A stretch of 13,863 nt of DNA from Candidatus Gastranaerophilales bacterium. GTDB taxonomy: Bacteria; Cyanobacteriota; Vampirovibrionia; Gastranaerophilales; Gastranaerophilaceae. Of the stretch, positions 5,625 through 13,205 are shown in pieces. The notes beneath the pieces are model-generated. The model saw nothing but the letters and a program-made list of their open reading frames with translations, ran no database searches and was not told the DNA's origin. A program made the position numbers and the translations under genes. The stretch spans positions 1 to 13,863 of the forward strand of contig CALURE010000031.1 in assembly GCA_944323095.1 (NCBI GenBank), read 5' to 3'. Each line of letters starts with the position of its first letter. The stretch's first letter is position 1.

Positions 5625-7127
5625 CTATTTTTTATTAATAAATCCTATAGGGTTTCTGTTTGTTTTATTGTTTTTATGCGCAAAATCATCTATTGATTTT
5701 TTAAAGTCGTCATAGGTTAGACGCAAATCATTTATATCATCTTTTGTAAATGTACCGTCCTCCATTTTTTTATATATCCCTGCACGTTCAAACGCATTCT
5801 CATTTGCTCCGTTAACAATATGCGAAATATCCGCACCTGTTGTTTTCAAAGATAACAACTCTTTTGCAATTTTTATTTTGTCTAAATCAGAAGCTAAAGA
5901 TTTGTTACGGGTATGGATATCAAAAATTTTCAAAATTCCCTCAACACTGTCAGGAGCTTTTACCTCTATGTGCTGACCAAAACGGCCGGAACGCGTAATC
6001 GCACTATCAAGCATATTTAATTTATTTGTAGCAGCTATTACAAATATATCATCACCGTTCTTTTCAACATCACTCATTAAGGTTAACAGCTGATTAACTA
6101 CTTTATCACCGTAAACGTCTCCACCGTCGCGTTTTTTAGCTACCGCATCAAATTCATCAATGAATATAATGCTCGGCTGATTTTCCCGTGCGGCTTCAAA
6201 AAGTTTTCTCCAGTTTTCTTCTGATACTCCAACCCACTTTGACTCCATTTCGAGCCCGTTAAGTTTTACGAAATTTGCATTTGTTTCGTTTGCTAATGCC
6301 TGAGCAATAAGAGTTTTACCGGTACCGGGAGGTCCGTACATTATAAATCCATGGTTTAATATCGTATTTTCATAAGCTTCCGGATACTTAATAGGATACA
6401 ATATACCCTTTTTTAAATCAGTTATAACTTTGTCCTGACCGCCGACATCTGCAAAAGAAAGCTCTTTGCCTTTTAATCCGTCTGTTTTAACCAGCGACAA
6501 AATTGATGAGATGTTTTGTTTTTTTATTGCAGGTTTAACATCCTTTGTCATATCAAAAACTTTTGAGAAAATATGACGCTGCATGCTCAAATTAACCTTA
6601 GATTTATCCTTAATTAAAAACTCTGTTCCATCAGCTGAAATTTTATCACCCGGTAAAACATAAAAACTTTCACCGAATTTTATCGGCTCCTGCGAGGTGT
6701 CACTCATTAAGAAAATATCAAATTTATTAGGATTAAGCACTTCAAGCTCATCGTTTTTACTTTTAACAAAAACAAGCGCCCCTGGCATATTATCTTCTTC
6801 TAAATAGAAAAAGCGTTTTATTACATCATTTATATAGTCAGCACATCCCTTCAAAGCTTTTTGAGCGGATTTAAGAGATTTATCAACTACTATAATATCA
6901 TCAGGTTTAGTAACCTCAATAAGAGAGGCTAAACGATCTTCAATCGGAATTTTTTTTGCAAGTTCAAGAGCTGTTGTTTGCAGACTGGTAAAAGATACAG
7001 GGGAATATTTTCTCATTTGAGGCGCTGCAACACTGACTGCAGCAGCTTCAGAATTACCCATCCCCCGAATTGCATTATTGTAATTGTAATGATTGTAATA
7101 ATTTTGCTGAACCTGTGATATTCTCAT
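5625..7127 (-). CDS. AAA+ ATPase (Cdc48/FtsH-type AAA module) with unrecognised N-terminal region
   Basis: This 500-residue protein carries one classic AAA module: FADVGG (225-230), Walker A GPPGTGKT (265-272), pore-loop region KWVGVSEENWRKLF (297-310), Walker B SIIFIDEFDA (319-328), sensor 1 VIAATN (363-368) and the arginine-finger segment TRSGRF (378-383). The usual GRFDR continuation is GRFGQ here, so the third conserved arginine-region residue is Gln. The first 45 residues are Tyr/Asn-rich and look disordered. Residues 55-215 are an unrecognised domain with a beta-rich part (130-173, ending GDKISADGTEFLIKDK) that could bind substrate. It is probably a cytoplasmic remodelling ATPase, since there is no membrane segment and no HExxH protease. 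AGGAGG precedes the ATG by 7 bases. No convincing terminator follows it. It is divergent from the transporter gene. Confidence 0.88.
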   Translation of the reverse strand: MRISQVQQNYYNHYNYNNAIRGMGNSEAAAVSVAAPQMRKYSPVSFTSLQTTALELAKKIPIEDRLASLIEVTKPDDIIVVDKSLKSAQKALKGCADYINDVIKRFFYLEEDNMPGALVFVKSKNDELEVLNPNKFDIFLMSDTSQEPIKFGESFYVLPGDKISADGTEFLIKDKSKVNLSMQRHIFSKVFDMTKDVKPAIKKQNISSILSLVKTDGLKGKELSFADVGGQDKVITDLKKGILYPIKYPEAYENTILNHGFIMYGPPGTGKTLIAQALANETNANFVKLNGLEMESKWVGVSEENWRKLFEAARENQPSIIFIDEFDAVAKKRDGGDVYGDKVVNQLLTLMSDVEKNGDDIFVIAATNKLNMLDSAITRSGRFGQHIEVKAPDSVEGILKIFDIHTRNKSLASDLDKIKIAKELLSLKTTGADISHIVNGANENAFERAGIYKKMEDGTFTKDDINDLRLTYDDFKKSIDDFAHKNNKTNRNPIGFINKK

Positions 7128-7151
7128 ACACTTACCTCCTCATGTTTTACA

Positions 7152-7180
7152 AGATTACACTTTTTTATTAACACCGTCAA
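7152..7180 (-). promoter_or_regulatory. Promoter of the AAA+ ATPase gene
   Basis: On the minus strand, TTGACG (7180-7175, 5/6 to consensus) and TAATCT (7157-7152) are separated by 17 bases. A start near 7145 would give a short leader that contains the AGGAGG ribosome binding site. The -10 box is weak (3/6, but with the key first, second and last bases). Confidence 0.5.
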
Positions 7181-7224
7181 TAGCCCTGTTATTTCAATAT
7201 TTATCAGTCAAATTGGTAATTTAC

Positions 7225-7331
7225 TACAATTGTAATAGTTTTTCTTGAAATATATATTACTTTGTTTAATTAACTTTACTGCTTTTTATAAAAAACTATA
7301 TTTTTATTAAATAAATCATGCTACAATTGTA
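7225..7331. promoter_or_regulatory. Two palindromic TACAATTGTA boxes in the divergent gap
   Basis: The 14-mer CTACAATTGTAATA occurs exactly twice, at 7224-7237 and 7321-7334, 97 bases apart. Each copy contains the perfect 10-bp palindrome TACAATTGTA (7225-7234 and 7322-7331). They flank the centre of the gap between the divergent ATPase and transporter genes, a suitable place for a dimeric regulator that could loop the DNA and control both. Such AT-rich palindromes can arise by chance in this DNA; a partial copy occurs inside gdhA. Confidence 0.4.
7275..7302 (+). promoter_or_regulatory. Possible promoter of the EamA transporter gene
   Basis: TTTACT (7275-7280) and TATATT (7297-7302) are 16 bases apart and match consensus 4/6 and 5/6. 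If used, transcription starts near 7309 and the second TACAATTGTA box (7322-7331) lies just downstream of the start, a repressor-like position. The AT-rich setting makes false matches likely. Confidence 0.3.
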
Positions 7332-7388
7332 ATATTTACACTTTTTGAAATTGTTACATTTTTTTACCTTTTGTGGTTTAATTTCCAT

Positions 7389-8249
7389 ATGCAGATATTT
7401 TTGACAGCAATAGCCGTTATTATCAGAATTACGAGTAACTCTCTTACAAATGTTTTTCAAAAAAAGCTTACACTTTACAGAGAAAATCCGGTTAGCGTTA
7501 ATTGTATAAATTACCTGATTTTAAGCTGCTTATCAATTCCTCTTTTGTATTTTATTGATTTTTCTCAGCTGAACAAAAATTTTTGGCTTTATGCCACATG
7601 CGGCGGAATTTGCGGAGCATTGTGCAACTGTTTTATGGTGATGGCTTTAAAAAGAGGCGAGCTTTCCGTTTTAGGGCCGATTAATTCATATAAAGCAATT
7701 ATCGGGCTTATTTTTGGAGTACTTATTTTACACGAAATTCCTAATATATATGGATTTTTAGGTATGCTGCTTATTATTTTTGGCTCATATTTTATATTTG
7801 ACGAAGCCGGTTTCGGGATATTCAAGAGAAAAGATATAAAATACAGAATTTATGCACTTATTTTTTCTGCAATTGAGGCCGTATTTATCAAAAAGGTTAT
7901 AATACTTTCGTCCATAACAACATCATTTGCAGCATCAAGTTTTATGGGGTTTGTATTTTCACTTTTTATAATGAAATATTTATACCGTACAAAGTTTAAA
8001 CTACCAGAGACAAAATCCTTTCAGTATTATATTTTAACGGCAATTTGCTTTGCATTAATGACATTTTCAACGGCTTATGTATTTAAATATCTGAATGTTG
8101 CATATGCACTTTCATTATTTCAGTTATCTATTATAATTAATGTTATACTAGGATATCAACTGTTCAGAGAAAAAAAATTAATAAAAAAACTTATAGGCTC
8201 CTTAATAATTCTTATAGGTTCGGCAACAATTTTTATTTTCGGACATTAA
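7389..8249 (+). CDS. EamA/DMT-superfamily transporter
   Basis: This 286-residue protein is almost entirely hydrophobic, with about ten predicted membrane helices arranged as two similar halves, the architecture of the drug/metabolite transporter (EamA, formerly DUF6) superfamily. The end of each half shows the usual pattern of a long helix pair with a charged exit: GLIFGVLILHEIPNIYG..GMLLIIFG in the first, and NVILGYQLFREKKLIKKLIGSLIILIG in the second. The substrate cannot be read from sequence; relatives export metabolites, amino acids or nucleotide sugars. I prefer the ATG at 7389; a TTG at 7371 would add six residues, and neither has a clear ribosome binding site. The next gene follows after 28 bases and probably shares the transcript. 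Confidence 0.84.
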   Translation: MQIFLTAIAVIIRITSNSLTNVFQKKLTLYRENPVSVNCINYLILSCLSIPLLYFIDFSQLNKNFWLYATCGGICGALCNCFMVMALKRGELSVLGPINSYKAIIGLIFGVLILHEIPNIYGFLGMLLIIFGSYFIFDEAGFGIFKRKDIKYRIYALIFSAIEAVFIKKVIILSSITTSFAASSFMGFVFSLFIMKYLYRTKFKLPETKSFQYYILTAICFALMTFSTAYVFKYLNVAYALSLFQLSIIINVILGYQLFREKKLIKKLIGSLIILIGSATIFIFGH

Positions 8250-8277
8250 TATGATAGAATAAGATAGGGATTTACAA

Positions 8278-8898
8278 ATGATAACACCTGTCAAAGGTCA
8301 AAAAGTCGAATATGACATAAGAACATACAGGTATCACAGGAAAGAAAAACCTGATAATACCGTAAAAATTTCTGTTGCGGCGGGCGCTGCTGCAGGAACA
8401 ATAGTTCCCATGCTGCTGTTTGCAAAAAAGCAAAATACTAATTTATTTAAAATTAATTATGGTATTAAAGAAATGGTTCTTGTGAGTGCAGGAAGTATAG
8501 CAGGCGGCATGACAGCCGGCTTAATAGCAGATAAAAAAGGAAATCAAAAGCAAAAAGTTAACGAAAGCGTATTTCAATTTATGAATGCATCCGTACCGCC
8601 TCTTATAGTTGCAGGATTATACCGTTTAAGCAAAAACCTCACTTACAGAATAGCTGCAACCGCAATCGGACTTTTAGGAGGGATGCAGTTAGCCGCAAAA
8701 TTATCAAACAAAATTAATGATCCGCACGACAAAGTGCCTGATAGGAAATTAACGTTCAAAGATTCTATTGCTAACATTGATGACGCGCTGGGTGTTCTGG
8801 TACTTGCAAAAGTTCCTCTGGCAGAAAAACTGCATATTGAAAAAACACTTCCTGTAATATACAGCTGGTGCGGATATAGGGCAGGTATCAGCAATTAA
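8278..8898 (+). CDS. Uncharacterised small membrane protein
   Basis: I do not recognise this 206-residue protein. It has a basic, Tyr/Arg-rich cytoplasmic-looking N-terminus (residues 1-29), then about four hydrophobic segments rich in Gly and Ala (roughly 30-49, 66-85, 102-116 and 122-142). A mostly polar C-terminal part (145-206) follows, with DDALGVLVLAKVPLAEKL at 168-185 and WCGYRAG near the end. The small-residue helices (AAGAAAG, AGSIAGGMTAG) are typical of tight helix packing. It starts 28 bases after the transporter stop and is probably co-transcribed with it. Its stop is only 7 bases from the convergent gene end at 8906, with no strong terminator between them. Confidence 0.72.
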   Translation: MITPVKGQKVEYDIRTYRYHRKEKPDNTVKISVAAGAAAGTIVPMLLFAKKQNTNLFKINYGIKEMVLVSAGSIAGGMTAGLIADKKGNQKQKVNESVFQFMNASVPPLIVAGLYRLSKNLTYRIAATAIGLLGGMQLAAKLSNKINDPHDKVPDRKLTFKDSIANIDDALGVLVLAKVPLAEKLHIEKTLPVIYSWCGYRAGISN

Positions 8899-8905
8899 TC
8901 CTAAA

Positions 8906-9190
8906 TTAATCTTCTGCTTCTATTTTAATAGTACCGTTTTCTTCCACGAATTTTTTCTTTTTAAAAAGTCTGTTTATTAAAGACGTACCTTCTGACTGGC
9001 TGTGTTTTTTTTCATAACGCGCTTTTTCAGTTTCAACATCATTGTAGTCATTAATTACTTCATACCTGAACCTTTGCTGGTCAATCATATCTCTGTCGTG
9101 AACCTGAATAATAGCAGCATCTGGCGCCGGCATTGCGAGAACCGGCTGTACAAGTAAAATTAATAAAGCTAAAACAGATAACTTTTTCAT
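8906..9190 (-). CDS. Small secreted protein downstream of SIMPL protein
   Basis: This 94-residue protein has a clear Sec signal peptide (MKKLSVLALLILLVQPVLA, cleavage probably after residue 19). The mature part is about 75 residues, very polar and charged, with no cysteine and no recognised domain. It contains RDMIDQQRFRYEVINDYNDVETEKARYEKK (helical) and a lysine cluster (NRLFKKKKF). Its AGGAG site (9199-9203) lies just before the SIMPL stop, and the 15-base gap shows the two form an operon with SIMPL first. A periplasmic partner of the SIMPL protein is a reasonable guess but is inference only. Confidence 0.75.
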   Translation of the reverse strand: MKKLSVLALLILLVQPVLAMPAPDAAIIQVHDRDMIDQQRFRYEVINDYNDVETEKARYEKKHSQSEGTSLINRLFKKKKFVEENGTIKIEAED

Positions 9191-9205
9191 AAACTTTTCT
9201 CCTGA

Positions 9206-9925
9206 CTATTTTATACGAAATACGACATTTGCGACTGCCGTAACTTTCTTGTCAACGGTAGAAGTATCGTTTATCCCCATATCAGAGACATTTGTGGAGT
9301 CAACCGGTGTAATCTGAAATACACCCATTTGAACAGACTGAATTTTACCGGGTTTGTTATGAGTCGCTTTTAACATTGCGGCAGCACGTTCTTTAGCATC
9401 CACCGAAGCATCCTGAAGAAGTTTAATTTTTAAATCCGCAAGTCCCGAATAAAAATATTCCGGTCTCATAACATTTATATCAATCCCCTTATCAAGCAAA
9501 CTTTGAATATCCACAGAGATTTCTTTAATTTTTTCAACATCATCAGATTTGATAACAATTGACTGAGACAGGTTATAATAATCAATATCATTTGTAACAT
9601 TACCATTTGGGGTATATCTGTATGAATAATATCCGTTTGATGTATTAACTTCAATATCTTTAATACCTTTGTCCTCAAGATATTTTTTTACAACCGGAAT
9701 TTGAGCTTTAACAGTATTATAAGCTGCCTGCTTATTAGGTTTGCGTGCATTAATAACAATTTCAAGCCTTGCTGAATCCGATTTTACAATCTGATAAGCC
9801 GAACCTGTCACGGTAATTTTGTCTTTTGCCATAGCTCCTGTTCCTGCCTTAACCGCAATAATCAATCCAAGAGCAAGAATAATTGCGAGCCATAGTAATT
9901 GCAATTTTCTGAAATTTTCAAACAT
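9206..9925 (-). CDS. SIMPL domain (DUF541) protein, membrane-anchored
   Basis: This 239-residue protein has one N-terminal membrane segment (about residues 9-28, LLWLAIILALGLIIAVKAGT), followed by a periplasmic SIMPL/DUF541 domain. Family features are the opening strand KITVTGSAYQIVKSDSARLEI, the SQSIVIKSDDVEKIKEI helix-strand unit, the helix SGLADLKIKLLQDASVDAKERA and the closing KKVTAVANVVFRI strand. The function of the family is poorly defined; members are envelope proteins, some linked to stress resistance. I chose the ATG at 9925 because AAAGGAG (9940-9934) precedes it by 8 bases; the upstream in-frame GTG at 9934 overlaps that site. It is the first gene of a two-gene operon, divergent from gdhA. 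Confidence 0.87.
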   Translation of the reverse strand: MFENFRKLQLLWLAIILALGLIIAVKAGTGAMAKDKITVTGSAYQIVKSDSARLEIVINARKPNKQAAYNTVKAQIPVVKKYLEDKGIKDIEVNTSNGYYSYRYTPNGNVTNDIDYYNLSQSIVIKSDDVEKIKEISVDIQSLLDKGIDINVMRPEYFYSGLADLKIKLLQDASVDAKERAAAMLKATHNKPGKIQSVQMGVFQITPVDSTNVSDMGINDTSTVDKKVTAVANVVFRIK

Positions 9926-9957
9926 AATACACACTCCTTTAAAAAAATATATACATT

Positions 9958-9986
9958 ATTATAAAACATTTTATAATAAAAATCAA
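9958..9986 (-). promoter_or_regulatory. Promoter of the SIMPL operon
   Basis: On the minus strand, TTGATT (9986-9981) and a perfect TATAAT (9963-9958) are 17 bases apart. The start would be near 9951, giving a leader of about 25 nucleotides that contains the AAAGGAG site. Confidence 0.7.
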
Positions 9987-10015
9987 TTGCAAAGCACACT
10001 ATAATATGCTATAAT
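9987..10015 (+). promoter_or_regulatory. Promoter of gdhA
   Basis: TTGCAA (9987-9992) and a perfect TATAAT (10010-10015) are 17 bases apart, with a start near 10022 and a short leader that contains AGGGG (10027-10031). A second TATAAT lies at 10000-10005. The -35 box directly abuts the -35 of the divergent SIMPL promoter. Confidence 0.7.
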
Positions 10016-10037
10016 TTACAAAAAACAGGGGTTAATT

Positions 10038-11390
10038 ATGAATAAATATCTAAAAACTGTTCTAAATAACATTAAACTAAAAAATCCGCACGAAAACGAA
10101 TATATTCAAGCCGTAGAAGAAGTTTTAACATCCATTGAACCTGTAATAAACGAGCATTCTGAATTTGAAAAGCTTGCTATTCTTGAAAGAATGACAGAAC
10201 CTGAAAGACTTATAATTTTCAGAGTTCCGTATGTAAATGACTGCGGGCAGACAATTGTACACAGAGGTTACAGAGTACAGTTCAGCAATCTCATAGGCCC
10301 TTATAAAGGCGGTTTAAGATTTCAACCTGACGTTAATCAAAGTATAATCAAATTTTTAGGATTTGAACAGATATTTAAAAATGCGCTGACCGGACTTCCG
10401 ATAGGCGGCGGCAAAGGCGGCAGCGACTTTAACCCTAAAGGGAAATCAGACGGGGAAATCATGCGCTTCTGCCAGAGTTTTATGACAGAATTGTACAGAC
10501 ACATCGGAGCAGATGTTGATGTCCCTGCCGGAGACATAGGAGTAGGTGAACGTGAAATCGGATACCTTTTCGGTCAGTATAAAAAAATTAAAAATGCATA
10601 TGAAGGCGGAGTCATAACCGGTAAAGGACTATCATACGGCGGCTCGCTTGTCAGAAAAGAAGCTACAGGGTACGGACTTATTTATTTTACAGAAGAAATG
10701 CTGAATGCAAACGGATTATCGCTTGAGGGGAAAACCGTTACAATATCAGGTTCGGGAAATGTTGCAATTTATGCCTGTGAAAAAGCATTTCAAAAGGGTG
10801 CAAAAGTTGTTGCAATGAGTGATTCAAACGGCTGTATATATGATGCCGGCGGAATAGATTTAAATGTTATTAAACAAATAAAAGAAAAAGAAAGAGGCAG
10901 GATAAAAGATTATTTAAAACATCATCCTCAGGCCGAATATTTTGAACATACAGGAGAAGATTCTCCGATTTGGGAAATAAAAACAGATATAGCACTGCCC
11001 TGCGCAACTCAAAATGAATTGACTCTAAACAGTACAAAAAAACTTATCGCTAACGGACTTACAGCCATAGTAGAGGGCGCTAATATGCCCTGTACAAAAG
11101 AAGCTGCTGAATATTTCATTTCTAATAAAAAAATCCTTTACGGACCTGCCAAAGCAGCTAATGCCGGCGGAGTAGCTGTTTCTGCAATTGAAATGAGCCA
11201 GAATAGTATGAGATACTATTTTTCATTTGAAGAAGCTGATAAACTTCTTAAAGATATCATGAAAAATATATTTTCTTCATGCCAGAATGCCTGCGAAAAA
11301 TACAATTTAGAAAAAAATTATACAGCAGGAGCAAATATAGCTGCGTTTACAAAACTTGCAAAAGCTATGAAAGCTCAGGGAATTGTCTAA
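10038..11390 (+). CDS. gdhA: NADP-specific glutamate dehydrogenase
   Basis: This 450-residue protein is a hexameric glutamate dehydrogenase that interconverts 2-oxoglutarate plus ammonium and glutamate, with NADP(H), in the cytoplasm. The normal family length and motifs are present: PYKGGLRFQPDVN (88-100), LPIGGGKGGSDFNPKGKSD (120-138) with catalytic Lys126, VDVPAGDIGVG (160-170) with Asp166, and the dinucleotide fold glycine motif SGSGNVA (237-243). The cofactor strand runs into AMSDSNG, without an acidic residue at its end, which favours NADPH and hence ammonium assimilation. AGGGG precedes the ATG by 6 bases. It has its own promoter, divergent from the SIMPL operon. Its stop overlaps by 4 bases the end of the convergent gene, with no terminator between. 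It is a core nitrogen-metabolism gene. Confidence 0.97.
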   Translation: MNKYLKTVLNNIKLKNPHENEYIQAVEEVLTSIEPVINEHSEFEKLAILERMTEPERLIIFRVPYVNDCGQTIVHRGYRVQFSNLIGPYKGGLRFQPDVNQSIIKFLGFEQIFKNALTGLPIGGGKGGSDFNPKGKSDGEIMRFCQSFMTELYRHIGADVDVPAGDIGVGEREIGYLFGQYKKIKNAYEGGVITGKGLSYGGSLVRKEATGYGLIYFTEEMLNANGLSLEGKTVTISGSGNVAIYACEKAFQKGAKVVAMSDSNGCIYDAGGIDLNVIKQIKEKERGRIKDYLKHHPQAEYFEHTGEDSPIWEIKTDIALPCATQNELTLNSTKKLIANGLTAIVEGANMPCTKEAAEYFISNKKILYGPAKAANAGGVAVSAIEMSQNSMRYYFSFEEADKLLKDIMKNIFSSCQNACEKYNLEKNYTAGANIAAFTKLAKAMKAQGIV

Positions 11391-11833
11391 ATCTCAAACA
11401 AAGCGTTAATTGTTTTTTCACTGCACGCTTCAGGCGCTCTTTTTACACACTTGTATTTATTATGTTTGCAGTATTCATTAATAATTGTTTTAAAATTCTC
11501 AATTTCCTGATTATTCATCTTTATTGCAAATTCAGACATCAAAATAGGGTACTGCTCCATATAACCTTCTTCGCCGCTGTTTGTTACGGGAAAAACCGAA
11601 TTCAAAAGCCTTTGCCTGTCAGATTCATACAAAATGCACTTTCCTTTTAAATATCCTGAAAACTGATTATCAAATCTGAAATTATCTGCAGCATTTAAGC
11701 AAACCTCATGATAATATTTATGGCTTTCAATCATTTTTTTGATAGCTTCTTTTTTTGGATCTTCCTGCCTTGAAGCCAATGCACAGTTAAAAGATAATAC
11801 AAATACTAATAACGACAAAATTATTTTTTTCAT
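11387..11833 (-). CDS. Small secreted cysteine-containing protein in a histidine kinase operon
   Basis: I do not recognise this 148-residue protein. It has a clear Sec signal peptide (MKKIILSLLVFVLSFNCALA, cleavage probably after residue 20). The mature part is charged and probably alpha-helical, with five cysteines (Cys45, Cys66, Cys122, Cys129, Cys137), enough for two disulfides outside the cytoplasm. Cys17 lies inside the signal peptide and does not fit a lipobox. It follows the histidine kinase gene after 19 bases, so the two are probably co-transcribed and this may be an accessory or output of that sensor; this is inference. No Shine-Dalgarno is visible before its ATG. Its end overlaps the gdhA end (CTAA, shared by both stops). 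Confidence 0.77.
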   Translation of the reverse strand: MKKIILSLLVFVLSFNCALASRQEDPKKEAIKKMIESHKYYHEVCLNAADNFRFDNQFSGYLKGKCILYESDRQRLLNSVFPVTNSGEEGYMEQYPILMSEFAIKMNNQEIENFKTIINEYCKHNKYKCVKRAPEACSEKTINALFEI

Positions 11834-11852
11834 AATAAAAGAATACTATAAA

Positions 11853-13157
11853 TTAACATGTGAGGGCAGAAAGTTTACATTCATTAATACAAGGGAGTTC
11901 AATATTAAACATATTGTAATTTGTCTCAGTGCTTTGAACATAAATTACACCATGGTGTGCATCGATTATCTGTTTTGCAAGGTAAAGCCCAAGACTGCAT
12001 CCGACTTTATCCATTTTTTCAGCAGAGGTTATGTACATTTTAAACATATTTGCAATCTTGTCTGCAGATACATAAGGACTTTCAAAACCAAACGAAATAA
12101 ATACATTTTTACCCTGATTTGTCTTTTTTATTTCGCATACTATCTCAGTATTTTCATAGGCACTTGACACACAGTGATCGGCTAAATTTTCAATTGCCTT
12201 TTTAATTTGGGATTTATCAGCATAAAGCGTAAAAAACTTTTCGCTTGCTTTTATGCGTATTTTTACATTTTTTTTGTGAAGCGTTTTTACAAACTTTCTC
12301 AAACATTCATCTATAAGCATAAGAACCTGAATTTTTTCGTAATTCAAAGAAATATCCTTATTCTCATATTTATAAGTAGAAAGAATTGTAGAAAGCATGT
12401 CATACATATGACGGCAGGAACCAAGAGTTAGATTAAGCACCTCTTTTTGATTATCATTCAAGCTTCCTAAAGTTTCGCCTGTCAAAAGCTCTAAAGCTCT
12501 TATCTGCGCAAGAGTCGGAATTTTTAAATCATGGCTTAGTGTTGCAATATACGTTTCACGCTGTTTTTGGGCATCTTTTTCAATATCAATATTTCTGCCA
12601 AAGACAACAAAACCCTTTATTTTTCCGCTTTTGCCAAAAATAGGAATTTTGCGAACTTTAAACCAGTTTTGTTTACCTGACTTTAATTTAATTAATTTGT
12701 CGGTTACAAACGGCTGTTTATTTTCTTTAATATACTCATTTTCATTTTGAATTCTTTCAAGTGTATCTTTTTCAAAAATACTGCCGTTTAAATTTTTCAA
12801 CCCTGTACCTTCATCAATTTCAAAAAATTTCAAAGCTTCATAATTACCGGTAATAAATTTGTAATCTTTATTGACCACGTAAGCAACAAGCGGCAGATTA
12901 GTAATTATAGCCATAAGATGTTCTGAATTATACTCAAGCTGTTTTGTCAGATTATTAATTTTTTCGTGGTATTCAATTGAAAACTGTTTTTTATAAATCC
13001 CCATAACCAAAAATGTATTAAAAACAGCAGATATAAATATAAACAACAGTAAATTATCGCTAAATGCCAAACGGCACACCATGCCAATAATTACAGACAC
13101 AGCAAAAGCTGCGGACAAACAGAATAAAAATTTTTCTACTAATTCTTTTTTCGGCAT
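11853..13157 (-). CDS. Membrane PAS histidine kinase with degenerate ATP-binding region
   Basis: This 434-residue protein has two N-terminal membrane helices (about 9-30 and 36-54) joined by a very short outer loop, a PAS domain (about 77-195, ending in the PAC-like KGFVVFGRNIDIEKDAQ), a HisKA dimerisation helix with the phospho-acceptor His209 in LSHDLKIP, and a C-terminal HATPase_c-like region. In that region the G2 box GCSLGLYLAKQIIDAHHG (386-403) is present. However, the N-box reads NLADHC with His328 where the key Asn is expected, and the G1 box reads FGFESPYVS (356-364) in place of D-x-G-x-G. ATP binding may therefore be weak or lost. The start is supported by GAGGA (13166-13162). No response regulator is in the window. 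The weak sensor loop suggests it senses within the membrane or cytoplasm. I found no strong promoter. Confidence 0.86.
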   Translation of the reverse strand: MPKKELVEKFLFCLSAAFAVSVIIGMVCRLAFSDNLLLFIFISAVFNTFLVMGIYKKQFSIEYHEKINNLTKQLEYNSEHLMAIITNLPLVAYVVNKDYKFITGNYEALKFFEIDEGTGLKNLNGSIFEKDTLERIQNENEYIKENKQPFVTDKLIKLKSGKQNWFKVRKIPIFGKSGKIKGFVVFGRNIDIEKDAQKQRETYIATLSHDLKIPTLAQIRALELLTGETLGSLNDNQKEVLNLTLGSCRHMYDMLSTILSTYKYENKDISLNYEKIQVLMLIDECLRKFVKTLHKKNVKIRIKASEKFFTLYADKSQIKKAIENLADHCVSSAYENTEIVCEIKKTNQGKNVFISFGFESPYVSADKIANMFKMYITSAEKMDKVGCSLGLYLAKQIIDAHHGVIYVQSTETNYNMFNIELPCINECKLSALTC

Positions 13158-13205
13158 ACTTTCCTCTATTTCTCAAGCGGCACATAATATACTAAATTAA
13201 TAAGC

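Noticed and set aside
11739..12167. Plus-strand frame across the end of the kinase gene and start of the secreted protein gene
   Set aside because: It is antisense to two supported genes and has no domain or binding site.
12207..12431. Plus-strand Phe/Lys/Tyr-rich frame inside the kinase gene
   Set aside because: It is an antisense artefact of the AT-rich kinase coding sequence.
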